Assembly (NCBI GenBank): GCA_018263295.1
Contig: JADFCZ010000028.1
Span: 1-49,840, forward strand
Reading direction: 5' to 3'
Length of the DNA stretch: 49,840 nucleotides
DNA from: Conexibacter sp.
Lineage (GTDB): Bacteria; Actinomycetota; Thermoleophilia; Solirubrobacterales; 70-9
Positions 1 through 7,023 of this stretch are shown in pieces; positions within the stretch are counted from its first letter, which is position 1; each line of letters starts with the position of its first letter. A program made the position numbers and the translations under genes. A model generated the notes under the pieces. It worked only from the letters and a program-made list of their open reading frames with translations. It was not told the origin of the DNA and made no database searches.

Positions 1-411
1 GGCGCCCGAGCAGAACGTCTTCGCCCCGGTCAGGACAGGCTGCCCGGCCGGGCCGGAGACCGCCGCCGGCGACCCCTCGCCGGAACCCGGGTCGGCGCCC
101 CAGAGCCCGAACAGTCGCCCTTCGCGCACGGCGGCGATCGCCTCCGACGAGAGCGGCTCGCCGTCGGCGAGCAGGCGGTCGACGGCGTTGAGGTGACCAT
201 CGAGAATCCTGCCGACCGATCCGTCCGCCTCGGCGACGGCGCGCACCAGGCTCCACTCGCCGGCGGGGCCGATCCGGCGGCCGTCCGCTCCCGGGAGCGT
301 CGCCGCGGTCGCACCCTCATCCCGCAGCAGATCGAAGGCGGCCGAGGGGAACGCGGGCTCCCGGTCGAGCGCCTCGGCGCCCGCCGCGATCTTCTCCAGG
401 GCGGCGTCCAT
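1..411 (-). CDS. Acyl-CoA dehydrogenase-like flavoprotein, N-terminal part (runs off window)
   Basis: The minus-strand frame opens with ATG at 411-409 and stays open to the window edge, giving the first 137 residues. The start reads MDAALEKIAAGAEALDREPAF, followed by helical sequence, and near the edge comes VLTGAKTFCSGA. That last stretch resembles the beta-domain 'G.K.F.SGA' segment of acyl-CoA dehydrogenases and related DszC-like flavin enzymes, which oxidise acyl-CoA thioesters or use reduced flavin. The catalytic C-terminal half is outside the window, so substrate and exact subfamily cannot be decided. The ATG lies one base after the TGA of the deacetylase gene upstream (TGA at 415-413), so the two are probably co-transcribed and translationally coupled, and would share the candidate SigB-type promoter at 1044-1069. 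Confidence 0.6.
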   Translation of the reverse strand, partial: MDAALEKIAAGAEALDREPAFPSAAFDLLRDEGATAATLPGADGRRIGPAGEWSLVRAVAEADGSVGRILDGHLNAVDRLLADGEPLSSEAIAAVREGRLFGLWGADPGSGEGSPAAVSGPAGQPVLTGAKTFCSGA

Positions 412-412
412 G

Positions 413-1033
413 TCAGGCGGCCGCGCGTTCGCGTCGGGCAGTCAGGGCGGAGACGGTCGCCGGCTCGAGGCCCCGCCCGCGGGCCAGGGCGACGAGGGGC
501 GCGATCAGCTCGACGGTCGCCGACGCCTCGGTCCGGAGCGCGCCGGGCCCGATGCCGTCGTGCATGAGGACGACCGCTCCGGCCCGGATCGACGGGTCGA
601 TCCCGGCGAGCATCGTCGTCGCCGATCGACCGGACCAGTCCTCGGTGTCGGCGTCCCAGAGCACGACGGCGAGGCCCAAGCTCGCTGCGAGGTCGCGCGT
701 CCACGGGGCCAGGACCCCCCACGGCGGCCGCCAGCAGCGGACCGTGGCGCCCGCCTCACCGAGCTGCTCGAGGTCGGCGCGCGCCTCGTCCGCGACGTCG
801 CCGCGTTCGCGATCGGTGTGTCTGACGTGACGCCCGCAGTGGTATCCGACCTCATGACCGGCCGCTGCGATCTCCGCGACGGCCTCGATGCCGAGCCCCG
901 GTGTGACGAAGAAGGTCGCGACCGCGTCCGCGGCCCTCAGCGCATCCAGCACGCGTGGCGTCCAGCGGGCGTCGGGCCCGTCGTCGAAGGTGAGGGCCAC
1001 GGCGCCCCCGGTGTTGGTTTCCGGCTCCGTCAT
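413..1033 (-). CDS. NodB-type polysaccharide deacetylase / carbohydrate esterase 4 domain protein
   Basis: This 206-residue protein is essentially a bare NodB domain. All five family motifs are visible: TFDDGPD (residues 15-21, catalytic base and metal Asp), HCGRH (65-69, the two metal His; Cys replaces the usual Ser/Thr), RPPWG (102-106), WDADTEDW, and VLMHDG near the C terminus. The family removes N- or O-acetyl groups from glycans such as chitooligosaccharides or peptidoglycan using a divalent metal. No signal peptide is seen, which is unusual for a cell-wall enzyme and suggests a cytoplasmic small-molecule or precursor substrate. The ATG at 1033 has no clear Shine-Dalgarno sequence but sits 10 bases after a SigB-like -10 box. 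The acyl-CoA dehydrogenase-like gene follows one base after its stop. Confidence 0.88.
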   Translation of the reverse strand: MTEPETNTGGAVALTFDDGPDARWTPRVLDALRAADAVATFFVTPGLGIEAVAEIAAAGHEVGYHCGRHVRHTDRERGDVADEARADLEQLGEAGATVRCWRPPWGVLAPWTRDLAASLGLAVVLWDADTEDWSGRSATTMLAGIDPSIRAGAVVLMHDGIGPGALRTEASATVELIAPLVALARGRGLEPATVSALTARRERAAA

Positions 1034-1043
1034 CCGCGAGGGG

Positions 1044-1069
1044 TTACCCCCGGGTTCGGGGCGCCTAAC
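1044..1069 (-). promoter_or_regulatory. Candidate SigB/SigF-type promoter of the deacetylase operon
   Basis: On the minus strand GTTAGG (1069-1064) is followed by a 14-base spacer and GGGTAA (1049-1044). This resembles the general-stress consensus GTTT-N12-15-GGGTA. The -10 ends 10 bases before the ATG at 1033, so the predicted leader is only a few bases. It lies wholly in the 41-base gap between the topoisomerase stop and the deacetylase start. Confidence 0.5.
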
Positions 1070-1074
1070 GCGCC

Positions 1075-2094
1075 TCAGCCGGCGTCGAGGAGTTTCGCGA
1101 CGGCCCGCTCGATCGCCTCGCGATCGGCGAAGCGGCCGGCACCGCTGCGGCGCTCGATCCGGCGGACGTCGGCGGCGATCGTCTCGCCGGCGTCGAAGCG
1201 GTCGAAGACGCGCGGGTCGATGTATGAGGTGCGGCAGACGGCCGGGGTGTTGTTGAGGAACTTGGCGACCTCGCCGCAGGTGGCGGTGACGAGGCGCTTG
1301 CGGCCCGCCTTGCTCGTCTCCTCGCCGTCGTGCTGGGCGAGGATCTCGGCGGCGACGACCGTCGCGTTCCAGGTCCGGAAGTCCTTGGCGCTGAACTCGT
1401 CGCCGATCGTGTCCTTGATCCAGTCGTTGACGTCGTCGGGGTCGAGGTCGCTCCAGGTTCGCCCGTCGCGGTAGGTCAGCAGGTAGTCGTCGGGCTTGGC
1501 GCGCCTGGCGAGCGCCTTCAGGACCGGGATCACGACCGGGTCGGAGATCCGGTGGCGTGCGGTCTGGCCGGACTTCGCCGGGTACTCGAACTCGACTCCC
1601 TCGCGGTCGAAGGCGACGTGGCGGACCTTGAGCGTGGTCAGCCCGTAGCTCTCGTTCTCGTTCTCGTAGCGCTCGCTTCCGATCCGGAAGAGCCCGAGGT
1701 CGAGCAGCGCGGCGGCGGCGGCGCAGACGCGCTCGCGGACGAGCCCGCGCTCGGTCAGCCCGGACTCGATCCGGTCGCGCAGCGTCGGCAGCCGCTCCGC
1801 GAAGTCGAGCATCCGATCGAACTTCTGACGGTCCCGGTGCGCCCGCCAGTCGTCGTGGTAGCGGTACTGCTTGCGCCCGGCGGCGTCGATCCCGGTCGCC
1901 TGGACGTGGCCGCGCGGGTCGCTGCAGATCCAGACGTCCTCCCAGGCCGGCGGGATCGCGAGCCCGTTGATCCGGTCGATGACGGCGGTGTCGGTGATCC
2001 GCGCCCCGTCCTCCTCGTGGTAGCTGAAACCGCGGCCGCGGCGTACTCGCCTCAGGCCCGGTCCACTGCAGTCGACTCGTCGCGTCCTCGGCAT
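1075..2094 (-). CDS. DNA topoisomerase IB (eukaryote/poxvirus-like)
   Basis: A 339-residue protein with the layout of bacterial type IB topoisomerases, which relax supercoils through a 3'-phosphotyrosyl intermediate without ATP. Visible landmarks in order: IPPAWEDVWI in the N-terminal domain, RKQYRYH, the arginine motif GLFRIGSERYENENESYG, the lysine-bearing AKSGQTARH loop, the second arginine motif KDFRTWNAT, and the active-site tyrosine in CRTSYIDP (about Tyr291). All residues expected for catalysis are present, and the length is normal for the family. It starts with ATG at 2094, 51 bases after the STAS gene on the same strand, and is followed by the deacetylase gene after a gap holding a possible separate promoter. 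These enzymes are usually accessory to topoisomerase I and gyrase. Confidence 0.92.
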   Translation of the reverse strand: MPRTRRVDCSGPGLRRVRRGRGFSYHEEDGARITDTAVIDRINGLAIPPAWEDVWICSDPRGHVQATGIDAAGRKQYRYHDDWRAHRDRQKFDRMLDFAERLPTLRDRIESGLTERGLVRERVCAAAAALLDLGLFRIGSERYENENESYGLTTLKVRHVAFDREGVEFEYPAKSGQTARHRISDPVVIPVLKALARRAKPDDYLLTYRDGRTWSDLDPDDVNDWIKDTIGDEFSAKDFRTWNATVVAAEILAQHDGEETSKAGRKRLVTATCGEVAKFLNNTPAVCRTSYIDPRVFDRFDAGETIAADVRRIERRSGAGRFADREAIERAVAKLLDAG

Positions 2095-2110
2095 CGGGAG
2101 TCTGCCCTTA

Positions 2111-2144
2111 CCTCGCGGCGGGGCACCCGAAACAAGGTGCGAGG
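2111..2144 (-). terminator. Weak hairpin between STAS and topoisomerase genes
   Basis: GCACC (2123-2127) can pair with GGTGC (2136-2140) across an 8-base loop, with CCTC/GAGG extending the stem outside a bulge. There is no T-tract. It may attenuate read-through from the STAS gene, but the stem is short and the call is weak. Confidence 0.25.
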
Positions 2145-2145
2145 C

Positions 2146-2496
2146 TCAGCGCAGGTCGGCGAGCGCGTCGTCGACGCCGTCGAAGATCGAGATCGCCTCG
2201 TAGGCGCCGGCGATCCGCAGCAGCCTTTCGACCTGGTCCTTGGCGCAGCACATCGCCAGGCTCTTGCCGTCGCGGTTGCCGATCTCCCGCCACGCCTGGA
2301 CGATCAGCGCGAGCCCGCTCGAGTCGATGAACTCGCAGTCGGAGAGGTCCAGCAGGACCGAGACGCCGGCCTCCTGCGCCTCGCGAAGGCGCGCTTCCAG
2401 GATCGGCGCGGTGTCCAGGTCGAGCTCTCCGACGACCGAGATCCTGTGGATCGGACCGTCGAGCTCCTCCGTTGTGGCCTCGAAGGGGGTGGGCAT
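2146..2496 (-). CDS. STAS-domain anti-anti-sigma factor (RsbV/SpoIIAA type)
   Basis: A 116-residue single STAS domain. The strand-loop GELDLDTAP near the N terminus and CEFIDSSGL (residues 54-62) are typical; the serine pair at 59-60 contains the residue phosphorylated by the partner kinase in this family. Unphosphorylated protein binds the anti-sigma kinase and frees the sigma factor. I chose ATG at 2496 (MPTPFEATTEELDG) because the domain begins shortly afterwards and the longer upstream frame is arginine/proline-rich non-family sequence. A TAGGAT box lies 11 bases upstream. The gene is divergent from the PP2C phosphatase gene (65-base gap), whose likely job is to dephosphorylate this protein. 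Confidence 0.9.
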   Translation of the reverse strand: MPTPFEATTEELDGPIHRISVVGELDLDTAPILEARLREAQEAGVSVLLDLSDCEFIDSSGLALIVQAWREIGNRDGKSLAMCCAKDQVERLLRIAGAYEAISIFDGVDDALADLR

Positions 2497-2507
2497 CAGG
2501 CTGCCCG

Positions 2508-2513
2508 ATCCTA
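2508..2513 (-). promoter_or_regulatory. Candidate -10 box (TAGGAT) of the STAS gene
   Basis: TAGGAT on the minus strand, 11 bases before the ATG at 2496; predicted leader of about five bases. No clear -35 hexamer. Confidence 0.35.
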
Positions 2514-2561
2514 AAGGCCAGACCCGATGCGTGCACGAACAAGGCACAATCGGTTCCGGAG

Positions 2562-5126
2562 ATGGCCGACGGTGCAACATTCGGGAGCGGTGCCGAGCGC
2601 CTGGGGTTCGCCTCGCCGCTCTGGAGCGGCCTCGTACCGGCACTGATCGCGCTCGGCGGGCTGGTGGTCATCGACGCCCAGGCCGATTGGGTCATCACGG
2701 GCTTCTTCGCGGTCGTCCCGTTCACGACCGCGCTCAGCGGCAACGTTCGGGTCACCGCCGTGATCGCAGCCATCGCCGTGATCCTCTCCGGCACGAGCGG
2801 GCTCTGGAACGACAACTTCGACTCGACCGAGTTCTGGGTGCGCTTCGGACTCGGGGTCGGTGCCTCGTGCTTCGCCGTCTTCGTCGCCTACGCGATCGAC
2901 CGCAGCAACCGCACGGCGCGACGGCTCGCTCTGCTGAACGAGGTCTCCGAGGGCGGCGGCGACCGCCCGTCGCTGGCGGCCACGCTCGAGCGGATCACCG
3001 CGCTCGCGGTCCCGGAGCTCGCCGACATGTGTGTGATCGACGCGATCGCCGGGGAAAGGATGGAGCGGGTCGCAGTCCGAGCGTCCGGTCGCCGTCGCGA
3101 TGAGATCGAGGCGTACCTGGCCGCTCGCGAGCAGACCGTCCAGGCCGAGGTCGCCTTCGAGCGCGATCGCGAGTCGGACCCGATCGTCAACACCCAGGTC
3201 AGCGATTACGACCTTCAGCAGCTCGCCCGCGACGAGGAGGACCTCGAGATGATCCGGTCGCTCGGGGTGCGCTCGTTCGTCGTCGTCGCTTTGCGGTCGC
3301 GCGGCCGTCGCATCGGCGTCCTGACGATGATCCAATCGACGTCGGGCCGCCGCTACGACGAAACCGACGCGCGTTTCATCCAGGTCCTCGCCGACCGGAT
3401 CGCCCTGACGCTCGACAACGCCGGTCTCTTCTCGGACCTCGAGAGCGTCGAGATGCGGATGGACTCGGTGATGAGCGTCCTCGACGAGCCGGTGACGATC
3501 ACCGAGCGGGGCGGACGGCTGATCTTCGCGAACCAGGCGGCCCTGGAACTCGCCGACCGCGATTCGCTCGAGGAGCTGCTCTCCACCGCGCCCGGCGAGG
3601 CCGACTTCGACGTCTACGACGAGGAGGGCGGCCTGCTCGGCCGCGGCATGCTCCCATGGCAGGTCCCCGAGATCGACCGGGGGCAGATCGTCCGCATGGT
3701 CCACGCCGGACACGGCGAGGAGACCTGGTTGCGGATCCGTTCGCGCCCGATCCCGTCGATCGACAACCGCCCCATTTACACGGTCACCGCGTTCGAGGAC
3801 GTCACCGAGATGAAGCTCGCCGAGTTCGCCCAGTCGGTGTTCGCCAGCACCGGCGCGCTGCTCGCGACCTCGACCGACCCGCAGCGGATGCTGGCCGAGC
3901 TGGTGCGGCTGCTGACGCCGCGGCTCGCCGACAGCTGCGCGGTGCTGCTTGCGCGGGGGGACGGGACGCTCGAGCTCGCCGCCGCCGCCGACGTCGATCC
4001 CGAGCGCGAACGGCTGCTGGCCACCGCGATCCGCACCCACCCGCTCCATCGCGAGGCCCCCGGGATGCCGGAGATGCTCGCTTCCCGGGAGCCGGTCTCC
4101 TACGACACCGCGGATCCCGCCGGCTGGCCCGGGGCGGCGGTGCCGCTCGCCGCCGGCCTCGAGGCTCTCGGGCTGGGCTCGGTGCTCGGCCAGCCGCTGC
4201 GGATCGGCGACCGCCTGATCGGCGTCATCGGCTTCGCCAACCATGTCGATCGCCGTCCCTTCACCGCACTCGAGCGGCGGATCGCGCTGCGGATCTCCGA
4301 ACGCGTGGCCCTCGCGATCGACAACGCCCGGATCGCGAGCGAGCGGGCGGAGATCGCCGAGACGCTCCAGAACGGCCTCCGGCCGTCCGCGATCCCGTCG
4401 ATCCCCGGATGGTCGCTCTCGGCCCTCTACAGCCCGGCCGGCGCCGAGAACCGCGCCGGCGGCGACTTCTACGACCTGCTCCGGATCGAGGGCGGGTGGA
4501 TGGCCGTGATCGGCGACGTCACCGGCCACGGAGCGCGCGCGGCCTCGCTGACCGCTCTGGCCCGCTACACGCTGCGGGCCGCGAGCTCGCTCACAGGCGA
4601 CCCGCAGCGTGCCCTCGCCGAGCTCAACGACGCGCTCCTCAGCCAGCCCGGCACCGCCCTCTGCAGCGTCGCCGCGTTCACGCTCGACCAGCCGGCCCAC
4701 GGCGAGGTCAGGGTCGCGGTCGCGGGACATCCGCCACCGCTCCTGGTGCACGGGGAGGAGACGCGGGAGATCCATCCGCCGGGCCCGATCCTCGGCGCGT
4801 TCGACGACGCTCGCTGGGAGATCGAGACGCTGAGCCTCGTCCCCGGCGACCGGCTGCTCGTCTACACCGACGGCGTCGTCGAGGCCCGCGGCCGATCCGG
4901 CCGATTCGGCGAGGATCGCCTCTGCCGGTGCGCGGGCGTCGCCGGCGATCCCGAGGAGACGATCAGGCGGATCGGGAGCGAGCTCGACGAGTTCGCGGCG
5001 GGCGAGCTCCAGGACGACGCGGCTGCGCTCGCGGTGATGCTCGAGGACACCGGAGAGGGCCCGGGCGACGGCCGGGCCGGTGCCAGGCGGCGCTCAGTCG
5101 TGGGCGCTGGAGTTTCGGCATCGTGA
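2562..5126 (+). CDS. Membrane-anchored GAF-PAS-GAF-PP2C serine phosphatase (RsbU/RsbP-like)
   Basis: An 854-residue signalling phosphatase. Order: four hydrophobic segments (about residues 22-111), a GAF domain (about 140-285, ending ALTLDNAGLF), a PAS domain (about 293-420), a second GAF (about 423-592) and a SpoIIE/PP2C domain (about 605-825). Metal-binding motifs of the phosphatase are intact: GGDFYD (about 632), GDVTGHG (about 650), YTDGVVEAR (about 767) and QDDAAALAV (about 818). RsbU/RsbP-type enzymes dephosphorylate the anti-anti-sigma protein after stress sensing; the likely substrate is the divergent STAS protein. Start ATG at 2562 is preferred because the longer frame adds 30 residues without family character. 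Its stop overlaps a possible GTG start of the kinase gene (GTGA). The membrane region and three sensory domains suggest several input signals. Confidence 0.9.
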   Translation: MADGATFGSGAERLGFASPLWSGLVPALIALGGLVVIDAQADWVITGFFAVVPFTTALSGNVRVTAVIAAIAVILSGTSGLWNDNFDSTEFWVRFGLGVGASCFAVFVAYAIDRSNRTARRLALLNEVSEGGGDRPSLAATLERITALAVPELADMCVIDAIAGERMERVAVRASGRRRDEIEAYLAAREQTVQAEVAFERDRESDPIVNTQVSDYDLQQLARDEEDLEMIRSLGVRSFVVVALRSRGRRIGVLTMIQSTSGRRYDETDARFIQVLADRIALTLDNAGLFSDLESVEMRMDSVMSVLDEPVTITERGGRLIFANQAALELADRDSLEELLSTAPGEADFDVYDEEGGLLGRGMLPWQVPEIDRGQIVRMVHAGHGEETWLRIRSRPIPSIDNRPIYTVTAFEDVTEMKLAEFAQSVFASTGALLATSTDPQRMLAELVRLLTPRLADSCAVLLARGDGTLELAAAADVDPERERLLATAIRTHPLHREAPGMPEMLASREPVSYDTADPAGWPGAAVPLAAGLEALGLGSVLGQPLRIGDRLIGVIGFANHVDRRPFTALERRIALRISERVALAIDNARIASERAEIAETLQNGLRPSAIPSIPGWSLSALYSPAGAENRAGGDFYDLLRIEGGWMAVIGDVTGHGARAASLTALARYTLRAASSLTGDPQRALAELNDALLSQPGTALCSVAAFTLDQPAHGEVRVAVAGHPPPLLVHGEETREIHPPGPILGAFDDARWEIETLSLVPGDRLLVYTDGVVEARGRSGRFGEDRLCRCAGVAGDPEETIRRIGSELDEFAAGELQDDAAALAVMLEDTGEGPGDGRAGARRRSVVGAGVSAS

Positions 5127-5136
5127 ACGGGGGTAG
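5112..5136 (+). promoter_or_regulatory. Candidate SigB/SigF-type promoter of the RsbW-like kinase gene
   Basis: GTTTCG (5112-5117), a 13-base spacer, and GGGTAG (5131-5136). The -10 ends 10 bases before the ATG at 5147, the same spacing as at the deacetylase promoter. The -35 lies in the last codons of the phosphatase gene. It would let the sigma factor drive its own inhibitor, a common negative-feedback arrangement. Confidence 0.55.
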
Positions 5137-5146
5137 CGAAGCGGAC

Positions 5147-5986
5147 ATGGCGGAAGCGCCGGATCGGAAGCCGCGGCTGCGTCTGACAGTGCCGGCCGAG
5201 GCAGCGAACGTTGCTCTGGTCCGCCACGCTCTCGCCGGTCTCGCCGAGGGGATCGGAATGGATCGAGCCGGCATCGCCGACCTCAAGACCGTCGTCACCG
5301 AGGCCTGCATGAACGCGGTCGTGCACGCCTACCCCGGGGAGGTCGGAACCATCGACGTCGAGGCCGAGCCGGCGGAGGACGCCCTCGAGCTGAGGGTGGT
5401 CGACTACGGCGTCGGCTTCCAGCCGCGCCCCGACGTCGACTCGCCCGGGTCCAGCCTCCGCCTGGGGCTTTCGCTCGTCGCCGCTCTCAGCCGCAGCTTC
5501 TCGATCAACGGCAGCTCCGACGGCGGCACCGAGGTGACGATGGAGATGCCGCTGTCGAGCCCGATGCGCACCCCGCGGGTCCGCGAGGAGAGCGACGTCG
5601 TGCCCGCCGACGCAGGGGTGTCGATCACCGCTTCGGATGCCGACCTCCTGCCCGGAGTCCTCTCGCGCGCGGTCAGCGCCTTCGCGATTCGCCGCGACCT
5701 CACCGTCGATCAGGTCGCCGACGCGATCCTGCTCGCGGAGACGGTTTCGGAGTCCTCCGACGACGCCTTCGCGGGCGACGACCTCAGTTTCGCGCTCGTC
5801 GACGGCGACGGCGGCATCGAGATGACCGTCGGGCCGCTCGGCGAGGGCGGCGGCGCCCGGCTCAGGGAAGGCCTGCGACTGCCCGAGGACAGCGGCACCA
5901 TCGAGACCCTGGCCGACGCGGTCGAGGTCGAGCGGCGCGCCGACGGCGAGTACGTCGCCTTCCGGATCGCTCCCGGCGACGACTGA
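5147..5986 (+). CDS. RsbW-like anti-sigma serine kinase with a second C-terminal domain
   Basis: A 279-residue protein. The first half (about residues 8-140) is a GHKL/HATPase_c kinase: N box TEACMNAVVHAYPGE, G1 box VDYGVGF and G2-like LRLGLSLVAALS. This family phosphorylates the STAS partner and sequesters the sigma factor. The second half (about 155-279) repeats the overall strand/helix pattern (LTVDQVADAILLAETVSE, then paired strands to VAFRI) but lacks the N-box asparagine and the glycine-rich loops; I infer a degenerate duplicate. ATG 5147 has a SigB-like promoter 10 bases upstream. An alternative GTG at 5123 overlaps the phosphatase stop as GTGA with a GGAG ahead of it, which would allow translational coupling. 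The gene converges on the sigma gene, with two bases between stops. Confidence 0.85.
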   Translation: MAEAPDRKPRLRLTVPAEAANVALVRHALAGLAEGIGMDRAGIADLKTVVTEACMNAVVHAYPGEVGTIDVEAEPAEDALELRVVDYGVGFQPRPDVDSPGSSLRLGLSLVAALSRSFSINGSSDGGTEVTMEMPLSSPMRTPRVREESDVVPADAGVSITASDADLLPGVLSRAVSAFAIRRDLTVDQVADAILLAETVSESSDDAFAGDDLSFALVDGDGGIEMTVGPLGEGGGARLREGLRLPEDSGTIETLADAVEVERRADGEYVAFRIAPGDD

Positions 5987-5988
5987 GC

Positions 5989-6756
5989 TCAGACCCGCTC
6001 GCGCAGCTTCGCGAGGGCGCCGCGGAGGATCCGCGACACCTGCATCTGCGAGCAGCCGATCTCGGCTGCGATCTGCGACTGGGTCATGTCGTCGGCGAAC
6101 CGCAGCTTGATCACCCGGCGTTCGCGGTCGTCGAGGTGCGGAAGCTCCTGCTCGATCGTCAGCCGGCCCTCGACGAGCTCGAAGCTCTGGTCCTCGGTCC
6201 CGATCCTCTCCGACGCCGGGACGGAGTCGTCCTCGTCGGTCCGCATCGTCCGGTCCATCGAGACCGGGCGACGGTTCAGGTTCGCCTCCATCACCTCGAG
6301 CACGTCGGTCTCGCTCTTTCCGATGTGCTCTGCGATCTCGCGGATCGACGGGGTTCGCTGCAGCTCCGACTCGAGGTCTGCGGTCGCTGTCTCGACCTCG
6401 GCGATCCCCTCCTGGACCGAGCGCGGGACCCGCACGGTCCAGACCCGGTCGCGGAAGTGCCGCTTGAGCTCGCCGAGGATCGTCGGCCCGGCGAACCCCT
6501 TGAAGGGGACGCCGCGGTCGGGCTCGAAGCGGTCGACGGCCTTGATCAGTCCCATGCTCGCCACCTGCTCGAGGTCCTCGTGGGGCTCGCGGGCGGTCCG
6601 GTAGCGCTTCGCCATCGCCTCGGCGAACGGAAGGTAGTGCCGGACCAGCTCTTCCCGCGCGCGCTCGTCACCGGCACCCTTGCGCTCCCAGAGCCGTCGT
6701 TCCTCGGACGGGTTGAGCTCGTGCTCGTTTAGATCCCGGCGCTGCGGGTAGCTCAT
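5989..6756 (-). CDS. RNA polymerase sigma factor, SigB/SigF/SigG family
   Basis: A 255-residue group 3 sigma factor. Region 2 is clear (DLEQVASMGLIKAVDRFEP then GVPFKGFAGPTILGELKRHF and WTVRVPRS), region 3 covers TPSIREIAEHIGKSETDV, and region 4 ends with a helix-turn-helix (MTQSQIAAEIGCSQMQVSRI). These factors direct polymerase to GTTT...GGGTA-type promoters in general stress or sporulation-like responses and are held inactive by RsbW-like kinases. ATG at 6756 has a GGAGGGGAAC Shine-Dalgarno region. Tail-to-tail placement with the kinase and closeness of the STAS and PP2C genes make this a self-contained partner-switching unit. Confidence 0.93.
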   Translation of the reverse strand: MSYPQRRDLNEHELNPSEERRLWERKGAGDERAREELVRHYLPFAEAMAKRYRTAREPHEDLEQVASMGLIKAVDRFEPDRGVPFKGFAGPTILGELKRHFRDRVWTVRVPRSVQEGIAEVETATADLESELQRTPSIREIAEHIGKSETDVLEVMEANLNRRPVSMDRTMRTDEDDSVPASERIGTEDQSFELVEGRLTIEQELPHLDDRERRVIKLRFADDMTQSQIAAEIGCSQMQVSRILRGALAKLRERV

Positions 6757-7023
6757 CTGCCGTTCCCCTCCGCACGGGGGGTTCCGGCTCGATCGACTAC
6801 CCCCGGTCTTGCTGTGGGGGGTGCGACACGGGCGGCTTTCCTCCGTGTCGCGCCTCGATGGCTCCCTGCGCTCATCGCACCGCAGCGTAGGGACCGCCGG
6901 TCACGGGCTGCGGCGAGGCCGTCAGCGCCGCGGCAAACAGGCACCGACGGACATGAACTCAAGGTCGGGCGGGGTTTGGCCGATCCTAAGCCATGTGCCG
7001 GAAACGGACGGATTGAGGATGCG
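6757..7023. other. Intergenic region between divergent sigma and HD-GYP genes
   Basis: A 267-base gap with several runs of G or C (6775-6781, 6800-6804, 6815-6821). On the minus strand GGGGGTAG appears about 40 bases before the sigma start, but no GTT-type -35 lies at a suitable distance, so autoregulation is not shown. I see no small gene or RNA here. Confidence 0.4.

Noticed and set aside
3656-5146. Possible 5' extension of the RsbW-like kinase gene through the phosphatase gene
   Set aside because: The upstream frame is arginine-rich shadow sequence inside the PP2C gene; the kinase domain begins just after ATG 5147 (or GTG 5123).
6797-6802. GGGGGTAG on the minus strand upstream of the sigma gene as a SigB-type autoregulatory promoter
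   Set aside because: No GTT-type -35 box lies 11-17 bases upstream, where the sequence is a C-run, and the distance to the ATG differs from the other candidates.
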